From the NCBI RefSeq assembly GCF_027579695.1, contig NC_083577.1, forward strand, positions 53,937,283-54,001,282: DNA of 64,000 nt, written 5' to 3'. The stretch comes from Neoarius graeffei (Eukaryota > Chordata > Actinopteri > Siluriformes > Ariidae). Numbering within the stretch: position 1 is the stretch's first letter; every line of letters starts with the position of its first letter. A program made the position numbers and the translations under genes. Below the pieces are notes generated by a model. That model was not told the origin of the DNA, searched no databases, and saw nothing but the letters and a program-made list of their open reading frames with translations. This document shows positions 11,628-24,064 of this stretch, piece by piece.

Positions 11628-11629
11628 TA

Positions 11630-13225
11630 CAGTTAGGTCCATATATATTTGGACACTGACACAAATTTTGTTTTTTTACCTGTTTACTGAAACATATTCA
11701 GGTTATATTTATATAATGGACATGGACATAAAGTCCAGACTTTCAGCTTTCATTTGAGGGTATCCACATTAAAATTGGATGAAGGGTTTAGGAGTTTCAG
11801 CTCCTTAACATGTGCCACCCTGTTTTTAAAGGGACCAAAAGTAATTGGACAATTGACTCAAAGGCTATTTCATGGGTAGGTGTGGGCAATTCCTTCGTTA
11901 TGTCATTCTCAATTAAGCAGATAAAAGGCCTGGAGTTGATTTGAGGTGTGGTGCTTGCATTTGGAAGATTTTGCTGTGAAGAAAACATGCGGTCAAAGGA
12001 GCTCTCCATGCAGGTGAAACAAGCCATCCTTAAGCTGCGAAAACAGAAAAAACCCATCCAAGAAATTGCTACAATATTAGGAGTGGCAAAATCTACAGTT
12101 TGGTACATCCTGAGAAAGAAAGAAAGCACTGGTGAACTCATCAATGCAAAAAGACCTGGATGCCCACAGAAGACAACAGTAGTGGATGATCGCAGAATAA
12201 GTTCCATGGTGAAGAGGAACCCCTTCACAACAGCCAACCAAGTGAACAACACTCTCCAGGAAGTAGGCCTATCAATATCCAAATCTACCATAAAGAGAAG
12301 ATTGCATGAACGTAAATACAGAGGGTTCACTGCACGGTGCAAGCCACTCATAAGCCTCAAGAATAAAAAGGCTAGATTGGACTTTGCTAAAAAACATCTA
12401 AAAAAGCCAGCACAGTTCTGGAAGAACATTCTTTGGACAGATGAAACCAAGATCAACCTCTACCAGAATGATGGAAAGAAAAAAGTATGGTGAAGGCGTG
12501 GTACAACTCATGATCCAAAGCATACCACATCATCTGTAAAACATGGCGGAGGCAGTGTGATGGCTTGGGCATGCATGGCTGCCAGTGGCACTGGGTCACT
12601 AGTGTTTATTGATGATGTGACACAGGACAGAAGCAGCTGGATGAATTCTGAGGTATTCAGAGACATACTGTGTGCTCAAATCCAGGCAAATGCAGCCAAA
12701 CTGATTGGTCGGCATTTCATAATACAGATTGACAATGACCCAAAACATAAAGCCAAAGCAACCCAGGAGTTTATTAAAGCAAAGAAGTGGAATATTCTTG
12801 AATGGCCAAGTCAGTCACCTGATCTCAACCCAATTGAGCATGCATTTCACTTGTTAAAGACTAAACTTCAGACAGAAAGGCCCACAAACAGACAGCAACT
12901 GAAAACCGCTGCAGTAAAGGCCTGGCAGAGCATTAAAAAGGAGGAAACACAGCGTCTGGTGATGTCCATGAGTTCAAGACTTCAGGCAGTCATTGCCAAC
13001 CAAGGGTTTTCAACCAAGTATTAGAAATGAACATTTTATTTACAATTATTTAATTTGTCAATAATTGCATTTTTATGCAATCATTTTGTTCAACCCACTG
13101 AATTAAAGCTGAAAGTCTGAACTTCAACTGCATCTGAATTGTTTTGTTCAAAATTCATTGTGGTAATGTACAGAACCAAAATTAGAAAAATGTTATCTCT
13201 GTCCAAATATTTATGGACCTAACTG
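11630..13225 (+). mobile_element. Tc1-like transposon, family A, copy 2 (near-intact)
   Basis: The inverted ends start CAGTTAGGTCCA and are flanked by TA at 11628-11629 and 13226-13227. The copy is 1,596 bp long. The transposase frame is open from start to end except for one TGA. It is much better preserved than copy 1 (1862-3509). Confidence 0.95.
11987..13024 (+). pseudogene. Tc1 transposase (DD34E) with one internal TGA
   Basis: This is the cut-and-paste transposase of family A; its homologues bind the element ends and move it into TA sites. ATG 11987 (MRSKELSMQ) gives a 345-codon frame. The N-terminal half holds two helix-turn-helix regions (around residues 10-55 and 70-115). The catalytic core has WTDETKI (first Asp), IQIDNDPKH (second Asp) and SPDLNPIEH (Glu), with 34 residues between the last two. 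The only break is TGA at 12491-12493, between KKKVW and RRGT, one step from CGA or AGA. An upstream in-frame ATG at 11948 is possible but lengthens the N-terminus beyond the family norm. Confidence 0.9.
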
Positions 13226-13227
13226 TA

Positions 13228-13830
13228 CCTTAGTTATTTGTTATTTTCATAAATAAAGATTTTTTTTTTTCATTTGGCTTAGAACTTTTTGACTTACTAG
13301 TCATGTTCTTGCACAGTGTTTGCTCAAGCAGTAGAAATTGTATCTATTATGCATTGCTTCCTGTGCAAGCCACAGGGTGGAGTCACACCCATGAGCACCA
13401 GCACTTTTTCAAAGAGGTGTGAAAAACAGAATTGTAGTTTGAACACATAAAAATAGGATTGTTTCAAGTAATTAATACAAATTAGTAGAAATGTGTAATT
13501 AGAACAAATACATGTTAAACATAAACCCATAAACAATCTCATAAGCAGTGATGTTTCTAGACTTAATACTGAAACATGGCATCTGACATATGCTTGTGGT
13601 GCAAAAAATAGATCATCTGAATTTGATTTGAATGATTTTTTACAAGTTGGTGCATTTAGGCTGATACATTTGGTTCAGCAGGTTTTTTTTCTTTTGACAT
13701 TTAACCACTTTGACTTCTGGTATATTTTAGAATAGTATACAGAGGATATTACACGGTTGTGCGAAGATATGAAGGTTATCTTTGAGTAGTGAACATTTTC
13801 ACGAGTGAGTGAACAAAATGTGTTGAAAAT
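13228..13830. other. Noncoding stretch after the Tc1 copy
   Basis: No gene recognised. An AATAAA lies just after the Tc1 element near 13252. The right part (about 13755-13830) holds degenerate, partly inverted relatives of the tandem repeat that follows. Confidence 0.45.
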
Positions 13831-14296
13831 ACACGAGAAGATATACTTCATATCTTCACACCACTGGGTAATGTTCTTTATATTATATGGACATATCCAC
13901 AAAAAATACACAAGTTAATCAAAATAATTTTAATTTTGGACTGGTTCGCCATTTTGACAATGCAAGTAAAGACAGTGGGAAAACACTGGGAGTGACATCA
14001 TCAAAGTGAAATATCGGAAAATGTCACTCAGATCCGTAATGTACAGTATTTCATATGAAAAATGTGAGTTCTTCAACACGAGAAGATAAACTTCATATCT
14101 TCAAGCCAATGTGTGATTTTCTTTTTATTATACAGACACATTCACAAACATTTAACACACAAATTTATCAAAACAATTCATCAATTTCCTCGCAAGTGAC
14201 ATATAGAGATTTACAGTATGTCACAGTTTTGGTTCTCCATGCCCCAGATGTAGTTCGTATGAAAAATATGAGTGGGGTATTTCCCAGGAAAACACT

Positions 14297-14300
<4 letters not shown>
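13831..14300. repeat. Two tandem ~245-bp units
   Basis: Unit 1 begins at 13831 and unit 2 at 14076. Both start with acacgagaagata and continue with acttcatatcttca, then a run ending near catatgaaaaatgtgag (unit 1) or cgtatgaaaaatatgag (unit 2). The match extends over most of the unit at roughly 70-75% by eye. This looks like a diverged satellite or the remains of a tandem MITE. Confidence 0.6.
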
Positions 14301-14366
<66 letters not shown>

Positions 14367-14377
14367 CATACACACAC

Positions 14378-14420
<43 letters not shown>
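14301..14420. repeat. Compound microsatellite (TA)n-(CA)-(GA)n
   Basis: (TA)n at about 14301-14360, a short CA-rich bridge, and (GA)n at 14381-14420. Pure runs give long but meaningless open frames on both strands. Confidence 0.97.
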
Positions 14421-14423
<3 letters not shown>

Positions 14424-14429
14424 TATAAT

Positions 14430-14904
14430 TTTAGTATACACCAATCAACCATAACATTCAAATCACCTGCCTAATTTTGTGTAGGTCCCCTTTATGCGGT
14501 TAAAATAACTCTGGGGTAGGTTTCCTGACAACGTTGCACTTTAGGGCTAATGAGTGAGTTTAAAGACGCTCTTAAGTAACGAACGTTGTGTCTGTACGTG
14601 ATTTTCCTGAACTCACTCATAAGAAGGAGTCTTAAGAGCAACTTTGCTAAGAGCTTCTTTGCAATGTGCATCCTCGCAAAAAGCATTAGTAGTTGCTCAA
14701 AGCATTTGTGCTGTAGTTGCTAAAGACATTAGTAGTTGCAAAATGCAGTCAAATGAGGTCACATGGCATTTGTTTTTAACGAAAACCCAATGAAATATAA
14801 AGTGCTTAAAATATTTTAATGTATTGTATCGTTGTTAAGCATTACGTATATAATGTGGTAATTAATAATTGAAACTATTTTGCATTTTTGGACAATAACA
14901 TTTT
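14430..14904. other. Repeat-like noncoding stretch
   Basis: The start (accaatcaaccataacattc) resembles a repeat terminus seen widely in fish. The region 14520-14720 has repeated gagcaac/gttgct-type words suggestive of a MITE, but I could not define ends or a duplication. Confidence 0.35.
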
Positions 14905-15645
14905 TTATTCCAACTTACTTTACTTAGGCTGCCTACAGGTGAGCCTGCTGTCTCACAAGCCAGTCATCCCGATAGTCCATACATGCTGTGAGTTCCCTTT
15001 TCATGTTGTCACCAATATCATCTTTCAGTAAGTCAGTATATGTCTTCATTGGTCTACCACGATGCCTTTGACCATGCACAGATTCCCACAGTAAGATTTT
15101 GTTGGCTGCAGTCTCAGAATGATGACAGTGACCAGCATCACCCATTCTCCTGACAGCTATTTTGCTGCAAATAGATGGTAGTTCTCTGTACAGAACTGTA
15201 CTTGGAATGTGATCTTGCCATCTGACATTGAGTACTGTTCTTAGCATTCTTGTATAAATACCATTTAGTGACTGTTCAATTTGTTTTGTTAGTTAAAGTC
15301 CCACTTTCTGATCCATACAATAGCACTGTTCCGACTGTAGCAATGAAAAATGACAGCTTTACACTACGCTAAATTAGATTTCCAAGCAGTTTTCATTTTA
15401 TTCAGAGCTTTCCACACTAAAGCTTTTCTAATTTTTATGTCTTGCTCAGAAGATTGTACCCAAGCACCAAGATATTTTAAGTCATTTACTTCTTTGATGT
15501 TTAGCCCTTCAGCAGTTTTAAGGTGGACGTGTGGAGATGGCACACTGAGAGTCATGAATTCTGTTTTCTAAGCACTCAAGTGAAGTCCTAAATTCTCACA
15601 TTCATTTTCTACACTTGTCAGAAGTTGCTGTGCTCATTTCATTGT

Positions 15646-16021
15646 CCATCCATCCGTTATCCATAACCGCTTATCTTGTGCAGGGTCGCGGGCAAGATGG
15701 AGCCTATCCCAGCTGACTATGAGCAAGAGGCGGAGTACACCCTGGAAAAGTCGTCAAATCATCACAGGGCTGTCACATAGAGACAAACAACCATTCACAT
15801 TCACATTCACACCTACGGTCAATCTAGAGCCACCAATTAGCTTAACCTGCATGTCTTCTGACTGCGGGGGAAACCAGAGCACCCAGAGGGAACCCATGCA
15901 GACACAAGAAGAACACGCGTACTCCACACAGAAAGGCCCCAGTCAGCCAGTGGGCTCATAACCCAGAACCTTCTTGCTGTGAAGCGATAGTGCTAACCAC
16001 TACACCACCATGCTACCCTTG
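15646..16021 (-). mobile_element. tRNA-derived SINE inside the LINE at 14905-21090
   Basis: A diverged copy with duplication tttcattgt at 15637-15645 and 16022-16030. When the SINE is removed the LINE sequence is continuous across the junction. Confidence 0.88.
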
Positions 16022-16660
16022 TTTCATTGTGTTAGACAAACTAATATCTTCTGCATAGTCAAGATCTGTCATTGCCACTGCTGGATATCTAGAGGAACAT
16101 CTAGGTGTGATGGTAAACCCTAGATCGACTTCTTGATTACTGATAGCATTATGTAGAGCATAATCAAGAACAATAATGAAGAGGTACGGTACAAAGGTAT
16201 TGCCTTGCAACACACCAGCTTTGATCTCAAATTCATCTGTGAGTCCATCTGGAGAGAGGACTCTTGCATGAGTGTCTGTGTACATCATTTCGATTGTACT
16301 GAGGAGACGTGGTGGAATGTCATAGGCTTTGAGGATCCGACACCTCTGCGGATACTATCAAACACTTTCTTGAAATCAATGAAACAGAGGACAGCAGACT
16401 TGTTCTTTTTTGTTTCCTCAATAATTCTACGGAGTGCTATAATTTGAGAGAGCGTTGAATGGCTTTTCCGAAAACCATTTTGATTAAATCTTAAGTGAGA
16501 GTCAAGCGTTTCTCTGATGCAGTTTAGGACCATGCAATTCATTAGCTTGGAGATAATACAAGTTAGACTTATTCCTCTATATTTGTCTGTTAAAGAGAAA
16601 TCACCTAATTTTGAGACAGGTTGTATGTTTAATAATGATCATTGTTTAGGTTTTAGTCCA

Positions 16661-19600
16661 GCCACTGGGGGTGCATAAGCGTACTCTTGGTGCCAGTCTG
16701 AAGCCCGGATAAATTGGAGAGGGTTGTGTCAGGAAGGGCATCTGGCGTAAAACTGTGCCAAATCTAACATGCAGATTGAAAAGAGAAATACCATACAGGA
16801 TTGGTTGGGGCCCGGGTTAACAACGACCGCCTCCGGTACTGTTGGTCAACAGGGTGCCGGTGGAAAGTATGCTACTGTTGTGTCAAAACGGAGAAGGAGA
16901 TAGAGAGGGGGGAGGCGTGTTAGGAGAGAGCATGAAAGATGGAAGGGAAGGAGCTTAGAATTGAGGGTAGGAACACTGAATGTGGGAACATTGACTGGCA
17001 GAGTGAGAGAGTTAGCAGGTATGATGGAAAGAAGGAAGTTGGACATTTTGTGTGTGCAGGAAACGAGGTGGAAAGGAAGCAAGGCCAAGAACATTGGAGG
17101 TGGATGCAAGTTGTTTTATTATGGAGTCAATGGAAAGAGAAATGGTGTTAGTTTTGAGGGGAGAGTTGGTCAGCAGTGTGATTGATGTGAAGAGGGTGTC
17201 AGATAGAGTGATAGGCGTGAAGTTGGAGATTCAAGGAGTGGTAATCAATGTTGTGGGTGCGTACGCCCCACAGGTTGGATGTGAAAATGAAGAGAAAGAG
17301 TCTTTCTGGGAAAAGATGGATGAAGTGGTAGAAAGTATACCGAGGGAGGAGCAGATTTCAATGGACATGTTGGTGAGGGAAACAGAGGAAATGAGGATGT
17401 GATGGGCAGATATGGTGTAAGAGAGAGAAATGTGGAAGGGCAAATGGTGGTTGATTTTTCAAAGAGGATGAATTTGGCAATTGTCAATACATACTTTAAG
17501 AAGAAAGAGCAGCACAGGGTGACATTTAAGAGTGGAGGAAGATCTACACAGATGGACTACATACTCTGCAGAAGGGGTAACCTGAAGGAGATTGGAGACT
17601 GTAAAGTGATGGCAGGGGAGAGTGTAGCTAGACAACATCGAGTGGTCGTGTGCAGGATGAGCTTGAAAATGAAAAAGAGGAAGTGTGAAATAGTGGGGCT
17701 GAAGATTAAGTGATGGAAACTAAGAGGTCGAACATCAGAAGGAGTTTAGGGAAGAAATGAGACGAGCATTGAGTGGTAATGGAAGTCTGCCAGAAGATTG
17801 GGATACTGCTGCTATACAAATAAGAGAGGCAGCAAGGAAGGTGCTAGGATGGTCACTGGGAAGGAGAAAGGAAGACAAGGAGACATGGTGGTGGAACAAA
17901 GAAGTGCAGGAAATTATAAAAGAGAAGAGGCTAGCAAAGAAGAATCGGGACGATCAGAGAGACGAGGAAAGCAGGCGGTTATACAGAGAGACAAGACAGA
18001 AGGCAAAACGAGCGGTAGTGAAGGTGAAAGCAGATGCATACCAGGAGTTGTACGAAAGACTGGAGACCAAAGAAGGAGAGAAAGACCTGTACAGACTAGC
18101 TAGGCAGAGAAACAGGGAAGTGAGGGATGTACAGCAGGTAAGAGTGATGAAAGATGTAAATGGATATGTACTGACAAACAAAGCGAGTGTATTAAGAAGG
18201 TGGAAAGAGTACTTTGAGGATTTATTAAATGAGGAGAATCCAAGAGAGAAAAGGCCAGATTCGTTGGAGACAGCAAATCAGGAAGCAGAGTTGGTTAGTA
18301 AGGATGAGGTGAGGGCAGCCATGAAAAGAATGAAGACTGGGAAAGCAGTCGGACCAGATGGTATCCCGATTGAGGCTTGGAGATGTTTGGGTGAGATGGC
18401 TGTGGAGTTCCTAACGAGATTGTTTAATAAGAATGAGAAAATGCCAAATGAATGGAGAGCATACTAGTCCCAATATACAAGAATAAGGGAGATGTACAGA
18501 GCTGCAGTAATTACAGAGGGATAAAATTGATGAGACACACCATGAAGCTATGGGAAAGGGTATTGGAGGCGAGATCGAGAAGAGAGGTAGCAATCTGTGA
18601 ACAGCAGTATGGGTTTATGCCAAGGAAAAGCACGTCGGATACAATTTTTGCTTTAAGAATGTTAATAGAGAAGTACAGGGAAGGCCAGAGAAAGCTACAT
18701 TGTGTGTTTGTAGACCTGAAGAAGGCATGCGATAGAGTGCCGAGAGATGAGTTATGGTATTGTATGAGAAAGTGTGGAGTGAATGAGAAGTATATTAGAG
18801 TGGTGCAAGACATGTATGAGAACAGTGAAACAGCAGTGAGGTGTGCAGTTGGAATGACTGAATGGCTCAAGGTGAAGGTGGGACTTCATCAAGGATCTGC
18901 TTTGAGTCCTTTCTTGTTTGCCACAGTGATGGATAGCTTGATGGACGAAGTGAGGCAAGAGTCATTATGGAACATGATGTTTGCAGATGATATATGTGGT
19001 GAAAGTAGAAAGGAGGTTGAGTTGGGTTTGGAGAGATGGAGGTATGCATTTGAATGAAGAGGAATGAAGGTGAGCAGTAGCAAAACAGAATACATGTGCA
19101 TCAATGAGAATGGGGATGAGAGTGTAGTGAAGATGCAAGGAGTAGATGTAAACAAAGTTGGTGAATACAAGTACCTGGGGTCAACTGTGCAGGAAAATGG
19201 AGGCTGTAATAGTGAGGTGAGAAAGAGAGTGCAGGCAGGGTGGAGCAGTTGGAGAAGGATTTCGGGAGTCATTTGTGATAGGAAAGTCCTAGCAAAAGTG
19301 AAAGATAAGATGTATAAGACAGTAGTGAGACCAGCTATGATGTATGGATTGGAGACCGTACCCTTAACGAAGGGACAGGAGGCAAAGTTGGAGGTGGCGG
19401 AGTTGAGGATGTTAAGGTTTGCGATGGGGGTGACAAGGTTGGACAGGATAAGGAACGAGCACATCAGAGGGACAGCACATGTGGAGAGTTTGGGAATTAA
19501 GCTAAGAGAGATGAGACTGAGATGGTATGGGCACATCCCGAGAAGAGATGCAGAGCATGTGGGAAGGAGAATGTTGAGGATGGAGCTGCCAGGCAAACGA

Positions 19601-19753
19601 AAACGAGGAAGGCCAAAGAGGAGATACATGGATGTGGTGAAAGAGGAAATAAAAGTGGCAGGTGTGGTAGAGAAGGATGGGGAAGACAGGGAGCAATGGA
19701 GGTGAAAGATCCGCTGTGGCGACCCCTAATTGGGAGCAGCCAAAAGAAGAAGC
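16661..19753 (+). mobile_element. Full-length RTE-type LINE (3.1 kb), inactive
   Basis: An exact 15-bp duplication, ttaggttttagtcca, flanks it at 16646-16660 and 19754-19768. The ORF encodes an AP-endonuclease (VGTLNVGTLTG and CVQETRWKG from 16961, then QMDYILCRR and ARQHRVVV) and an RT (KAVGPDGIPIEAWR near 18345, QQYGFMPRKST near 18605, VFVDLKKACDRVP near 18705, GLHQGSALSPF near 18885, MMFADDI near 18975). The C-terminal segment ends in GRPKRRYMDVVKE near 19615 and the tail is ccaaaagaagaagc. The frame changes about five times, and two residues after FADDI appear lost. The 5' end is intact (cagtctgaagcccgg-type leader), so it is a complete but decayed insertion, younger than its host LINE. 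Confidence 0.92.
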
Positions 19754-21099
19754 TTAGGTTTTAGTCCATTCATTAAAGCGTTGTTGCAAAACTCCAAAAT
19801 AATGTTATCAAAATCAAAGTTGTTCATTACTTCTGGTAGTATACCATCAGGTCCTGTACTCTTTCTGTTCTTTAATTTTCTTTTTACTTTTTGAAGCTCA
19901 TCGTTTGTAAATGGACCATCTTCGATATTTAGATCATTAATTACTGTTGAAATGCTTTCATTTTCATTGTCCACTGTTGGTGCTTTCCTGAGCTAAATGG
20001 TTAAACCAAGATTTTACCCTTTCTTGTGCACTGGCTTCACAGATTTGTCCTTTCTTAGTTTTCTTATGCCTTGTCATTTCATAGCTCATGCGGCAAGTTT
20101 CTCCATATTTATTTATTTAAACTGATTTTATTTTATTTTTATTCTTTTTTAAGACGATTTCATCTCCTATTTTCAGACATGTTTGCTTCTTCTCTGATTC
20201 AGGAGATTTGTAGCAAATTTGAATTTCCCTCTGGGGATTAATAAAGTAATTCTGATTCTGATTTTGCTTCATTATGGCAATGTTCTACTCACCTAGTCAC
20301 TTATTTTAGTTCTTGTTCTTTTAATTTATTGTATGTATCAAAGAGTATCCTTTTTGCAGAGTTTAATTCTTCAACCTTGTGTGAATTCCATTCTTGGCTC
20401 AGATTCTGGTTTGCCTCAGCTACATGTTGTCTTGCTCTTACAATATCTGGATATAAAGATCTTGATGAATGCTTTGCCTTTATTTTCACTGGCAAAAATT
20501 CTTTCATTGCCTTATAATTCGCTTGAAAAAATGTTCATAGTGGTCAATAATATTTTCAATTGTATTTAACTCTTGAAATTTATTCCGAACTTCCATTGCA
20601 TAATTTGTTTAGAGATCAGAATTTAACGAAAATGCATTACAATCATATTTCACTTGCCAGTGGGATTTCTATTCTTCCGATGACAACTCTGTAATCTGAT
20701 CCTACTGTTCTGAAGGCGCTGTATGCTTGGGAGTTTTGAATAGAATTCCTCCATTTCCAATGTACTAATATGTAATCAAGCTGTCAGCATTCACCAGACC
20801 CTTGATCTTGTAAAGTCCAAAGTCTCCTCTTTTTCTTGCAAAATTGAGTGTGGGATCCAATTAAATAGTGCTCCGTCATAAATTCTGCAAGCAATTCTCT
20901 GTTTCTGTTAGAGATGGGATGAAACGAAAAGGGTACATCTTCTGGTCCAAGTCGAGCATTAAAATCAGTGAGAATTACAAAGAAATTATGTGCTGGAACA
21001 CTTTGTAGGACTGAGCTTAAGACATCATAATACTGTTCAACCTCTTTTTGCAGTAATGGTGTTGTGAGTCAAAACTTCAACCGAACTACAAACATGGCT

Positions 21100-22879
21100 T
21101 CCCATACAATAGGTATGGTGGCTAATGGCTCTTCTTGCATTTGTAATATTATCTCTTACTTGCTTTATTTTACAACATTTCCAGTATGGCTTCAAATAAA
21201 GTCATAAAGTATAACGTACAGTAAACAAACTAAAAATGTGCCTTAATAAACATGTGCTAAGGAGGTGCTCTCCCGTGCTGCTTGTTGGGGAAGATAGAGG
21301 CTGTGGCATGGCAGTAGGCCTATAATGATTTAGCATGCCTAGTACACAGCTCTCAATATGGTATTAAATATTCTCAACACTTATAGGCTAAAACGATTAA
21401 GAAACTTTATATAAATTCATAATTACGCCAGTAACACCACACATTGGCATGCATATGTACAAACCTGTCTGAGACACCCGTCTTCAACTGGGATACCTTC
21501 TCTCTCCTCTTCCTCTAAATTGATGGTAGGCAATTATCCAACTTCCGGCGAGTGCAGCATCATTAGATGCGCCACCTACCATAGGGGAGTGTGTACAGAA
21601 GGGAACACCTCTCTGCCTGTTTAGCCGTGCGTAAGGCATAATTGATCAATCGCAAGTGGTTGGCGCGACGCAATGGATAGCCTAGATTAGATAGATAAAC
21701 TAGGTTTTTTTCTAGCGTGAGACATTGGAGGTATGGCGTGTGAGTGTGTGAAGACAATCAAATGTGTCTCACGCTCATTGCGTGAGAGTTGGCAGCCCAG
21801 CTTTCTCTCTCACCTTTAGTGCAAAGTATCGTTCTGTGTTTAGCCAGTCATACTGAACCTTTCCTGCCCGCCCTCTAGTTTCTTGGACCTTTACGACATT
21901 TACCTGTTTCACACTCTAGTCTACTCTCTACTATTCTGTTTACCAATCAACTGACCCCTGCCTGCTTTCTGACTTCAAGTTTGCTTTCTGATTTGGGTGT
22001 GCTTCCTGTTTGCATCCCCACTCTTCCCTGCACATACATCTGAGAGTGCCTGCAGTCTGACAGCTCAACTGTTGCTGAGTTATCAGTGTTGTCCGCAGTG
22101 AAAATGATATTGGAATTTACTGTTGTGTAATTCATTTAGGCTCGACAAAGCTATTAATAATTGCGGTTGCTACTTCAGTCGATAATCTAGTTTTGACATC
22201 TTTGGTGATGAAACAGATTCACCAGGGATGCTTAGCTGTAGGACACTACTCAAATGAACTTAAACCAGGGTCCACCAGTTATTTCTCTTCACCTGTTGGT
22301 CCACTGAAAAAAAATCTAGGTCCACTTCCACACTTTCAGCCATTGGAGTGAGTTGGTTATATCCCCAGAGACTCAGTCCCATGTGTAAACTTAGCCTGCA
22401 GTTAACAAAACTTGCTGCAGTTACCACCCTTTGGGTGGGTCTCCCATGAGGAGAACCCCGGACCCATTACACATGGAGTTGCCTTCATAGTCCTCTGCAA
22501 ACTGTGATGGACTAAAGGGGTTTGAGGGGCAAGCTTTTATTCCATGCTTGCCTTTTTTTTTTATAAATTAAATGAACAAATGTTCACACACACAAGAATG
22601 AGCAAATAAACTAAATAATTAAGTAAATGTTTTCCTTGTGCCTGCTCATTTCATTGTTACCAATCAAAAGCTTAATTTCCCTTATAAATTGGCATGCAGC
22701 TGTATGGCATTTGGCATATGAAGGAGATGCAGTATCTATCCCATCACCACCCCAGACCACAATGCTCCCCCCATGGTCCTGCTGCCTCATCTCCTGAACC
22801 ATCTTAGCTGACCACTTCCCAGGCTGCAGGCAGCCAGAGTACAGCTGGCTGAGTGTGTCAGTGCAGCCGGGAGCTGCTC
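21100..22879. other. Noncoding or unassigned repeat sequence
   Basis: I see no supported gene. The stretch may include the 5' leader of the LINE to its left. Around 22740-23030 the + strand has a weakly Gln/Glu/Arg-rich frame (NIEEEWLQLHQD) reminiscent of Myb-like partner proteins of Harbinger elements, but it is too short to call. Confidence 0.35.
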
Positions 22880-24060
22880 AACATTGAGGAGGAGTGGCTC
22901 CAGTTGCACCAAGACCCGCATAAGCAAAGGAAGCGGCACCATCAGGAGTGGATGCACCTTAAACGGACAAAACTAGACCTGCTGGCCAGGCAAGTGGCGC
23001 TTTGGTTGGCAATGTTTTCCATATTAGCGAGAGATGATTGCTCCATCTTCACAGATGATAGCTGGCTCGTTGAGCTCCATCCTGGGCTGTTTCAGCATCC
23101 GTCCTCCGTGCATGGTGTCTCAGATGATTTTGCTGTTCTGCTGCCGACCTGCATACTTTGTAGCACAGGTGACAGATACGTGTTGTAATTTTCACAGGAT
23201 TGATTTGAGTTATCTTAGGAATGTGATCTTTGCACACTGTTATATGCCTTTTAAGACCAGATGTTGACTTGCAAGTTTTTCTGCACACCACACGGGTAGC
23301 TTCACCAGGCCTTGGGGGGCAGGATGTTAATTGAACTCACTCTATCATGAGACTTCAAATACACCTAGCTTTGAGAAGTAGTATGCGACCACAACTTTCA
23401 CACCTCAAGCTCTTTTTATATTTTCAGCAAGGTGCAGATGATCACCTTTCCTGAGTTGACACTTCAATCATTTGTGTACAGCGTCTCTCTTCAAACATGT
23501 TGCAGCCTTCTTGTACTCTTAATTCTATTTATATTATATACTATTCTATTTAAAGCTAATGCCTCCCACTTAGAAATGTCATTGTCAAGTTCCTTAAGCT
23601 TGATTTCAACGCAGTCCTGGAACCATTTCCTGGGTTTGTGCCTAGGACGCTTACCAATCTGCATCTCACCCTAGAAAAGTTGCTTCAGGAGTCTATCATC
23701 CTCCGTTCGTACCACATGGCCTGCCCAACACAATTGAAGTTATAATGAAAGACTCAATACTCCCACAATTAGCTCTGACGAGAACATCTATGTCTGGGGT
23801 CTTACTTTGCCATTTGATATCAAGTATACACCTCAGACAGTTCTGGTGAAGGTGCTCAAGCCATTTTGGGATGTCTGCGGTACACTGACCATGTCTCAGA
23901 AAAGTACAGAAGAGCAGTAAGAACACAGGTCTTATAGACACGCACCTTGGTCTTATGTCTCTTGGTTGTCACTAGGGTGCCGAGGAAGACTTCTGTTGTG
24001 CAACTAGTGTCTCAGGGGTGGTGGATACGCATGTGGCTTCTGAGGCCAAAGTCTGATGCA
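22880..24060 (-). mobile_element. LINE C-terminal fragment with zinc-finger tail
   Basis: Minus-strand reading gives the after-RT region (NCLRCILDIKWQSKTPDID near 23820) and then two C2H2-like fingers near 23100-23280 (CRKTCKSTSGLKRHITVC and CHLCYKVCRSAAEQQNHL). This finger tail is the known end of several LINE ORF2 proteins. The upstream RT is missing, so the copy is 5'-truncated, and the frame is broken. Confidence 0.7.
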
Positions 24061-24064
24061 CATA

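Larger units (their letters stand above)
14905..21090 (-). mobile_element. LINE with APE-type endonuclease and RT, interrupted twice
   Basis: Reading from right to left on the minus strand: an endonuclease core (DFNARLGPED near 20950, then QLDYILV and VGSDYRVV), RT N-terminal region (KSTGPDGILPEVM near 19850), RT core (FNQNGFRKSHSTLSQI and FIDFKKVFDSI near 16400-16500), box D (LDYAEDISL near 16055) and the C-terminal region (NDLKYLGAWVQSS near 15460; LLWESVHGQRHRGRP near 15080). The ORF has many stops and frame changes. It is split by the RTE element at 16661-19753 and the SINE at 15646-16021. A short foreign 3' tail (cctctggggattaataaag) sits near 20230. In box D the second catalytic Asp reads Glu (YAED). 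Clade not fixed; it resembles RTE/RTEX-like fish LINEs. Confidence 0.8.

Noticed and set aside
14055-14461. Several open frames of about 100 codons
   Set aside because: They consist of (TA)n and (GA)n translation (Tyr-Ile, Arg-Glu, Leu-Ser repeats).
17954-19629. Long minus-strand frames (up to 246 codons)
   Set aside because: Antisense to the RTE-type LINE ORF.
23049-23291. C2H2 zinc-finger host gene on the minus strand
   Set aside because: It follows LINE RT C-terminal sequence on the same strand; finger tails are part of such LINE proteins.
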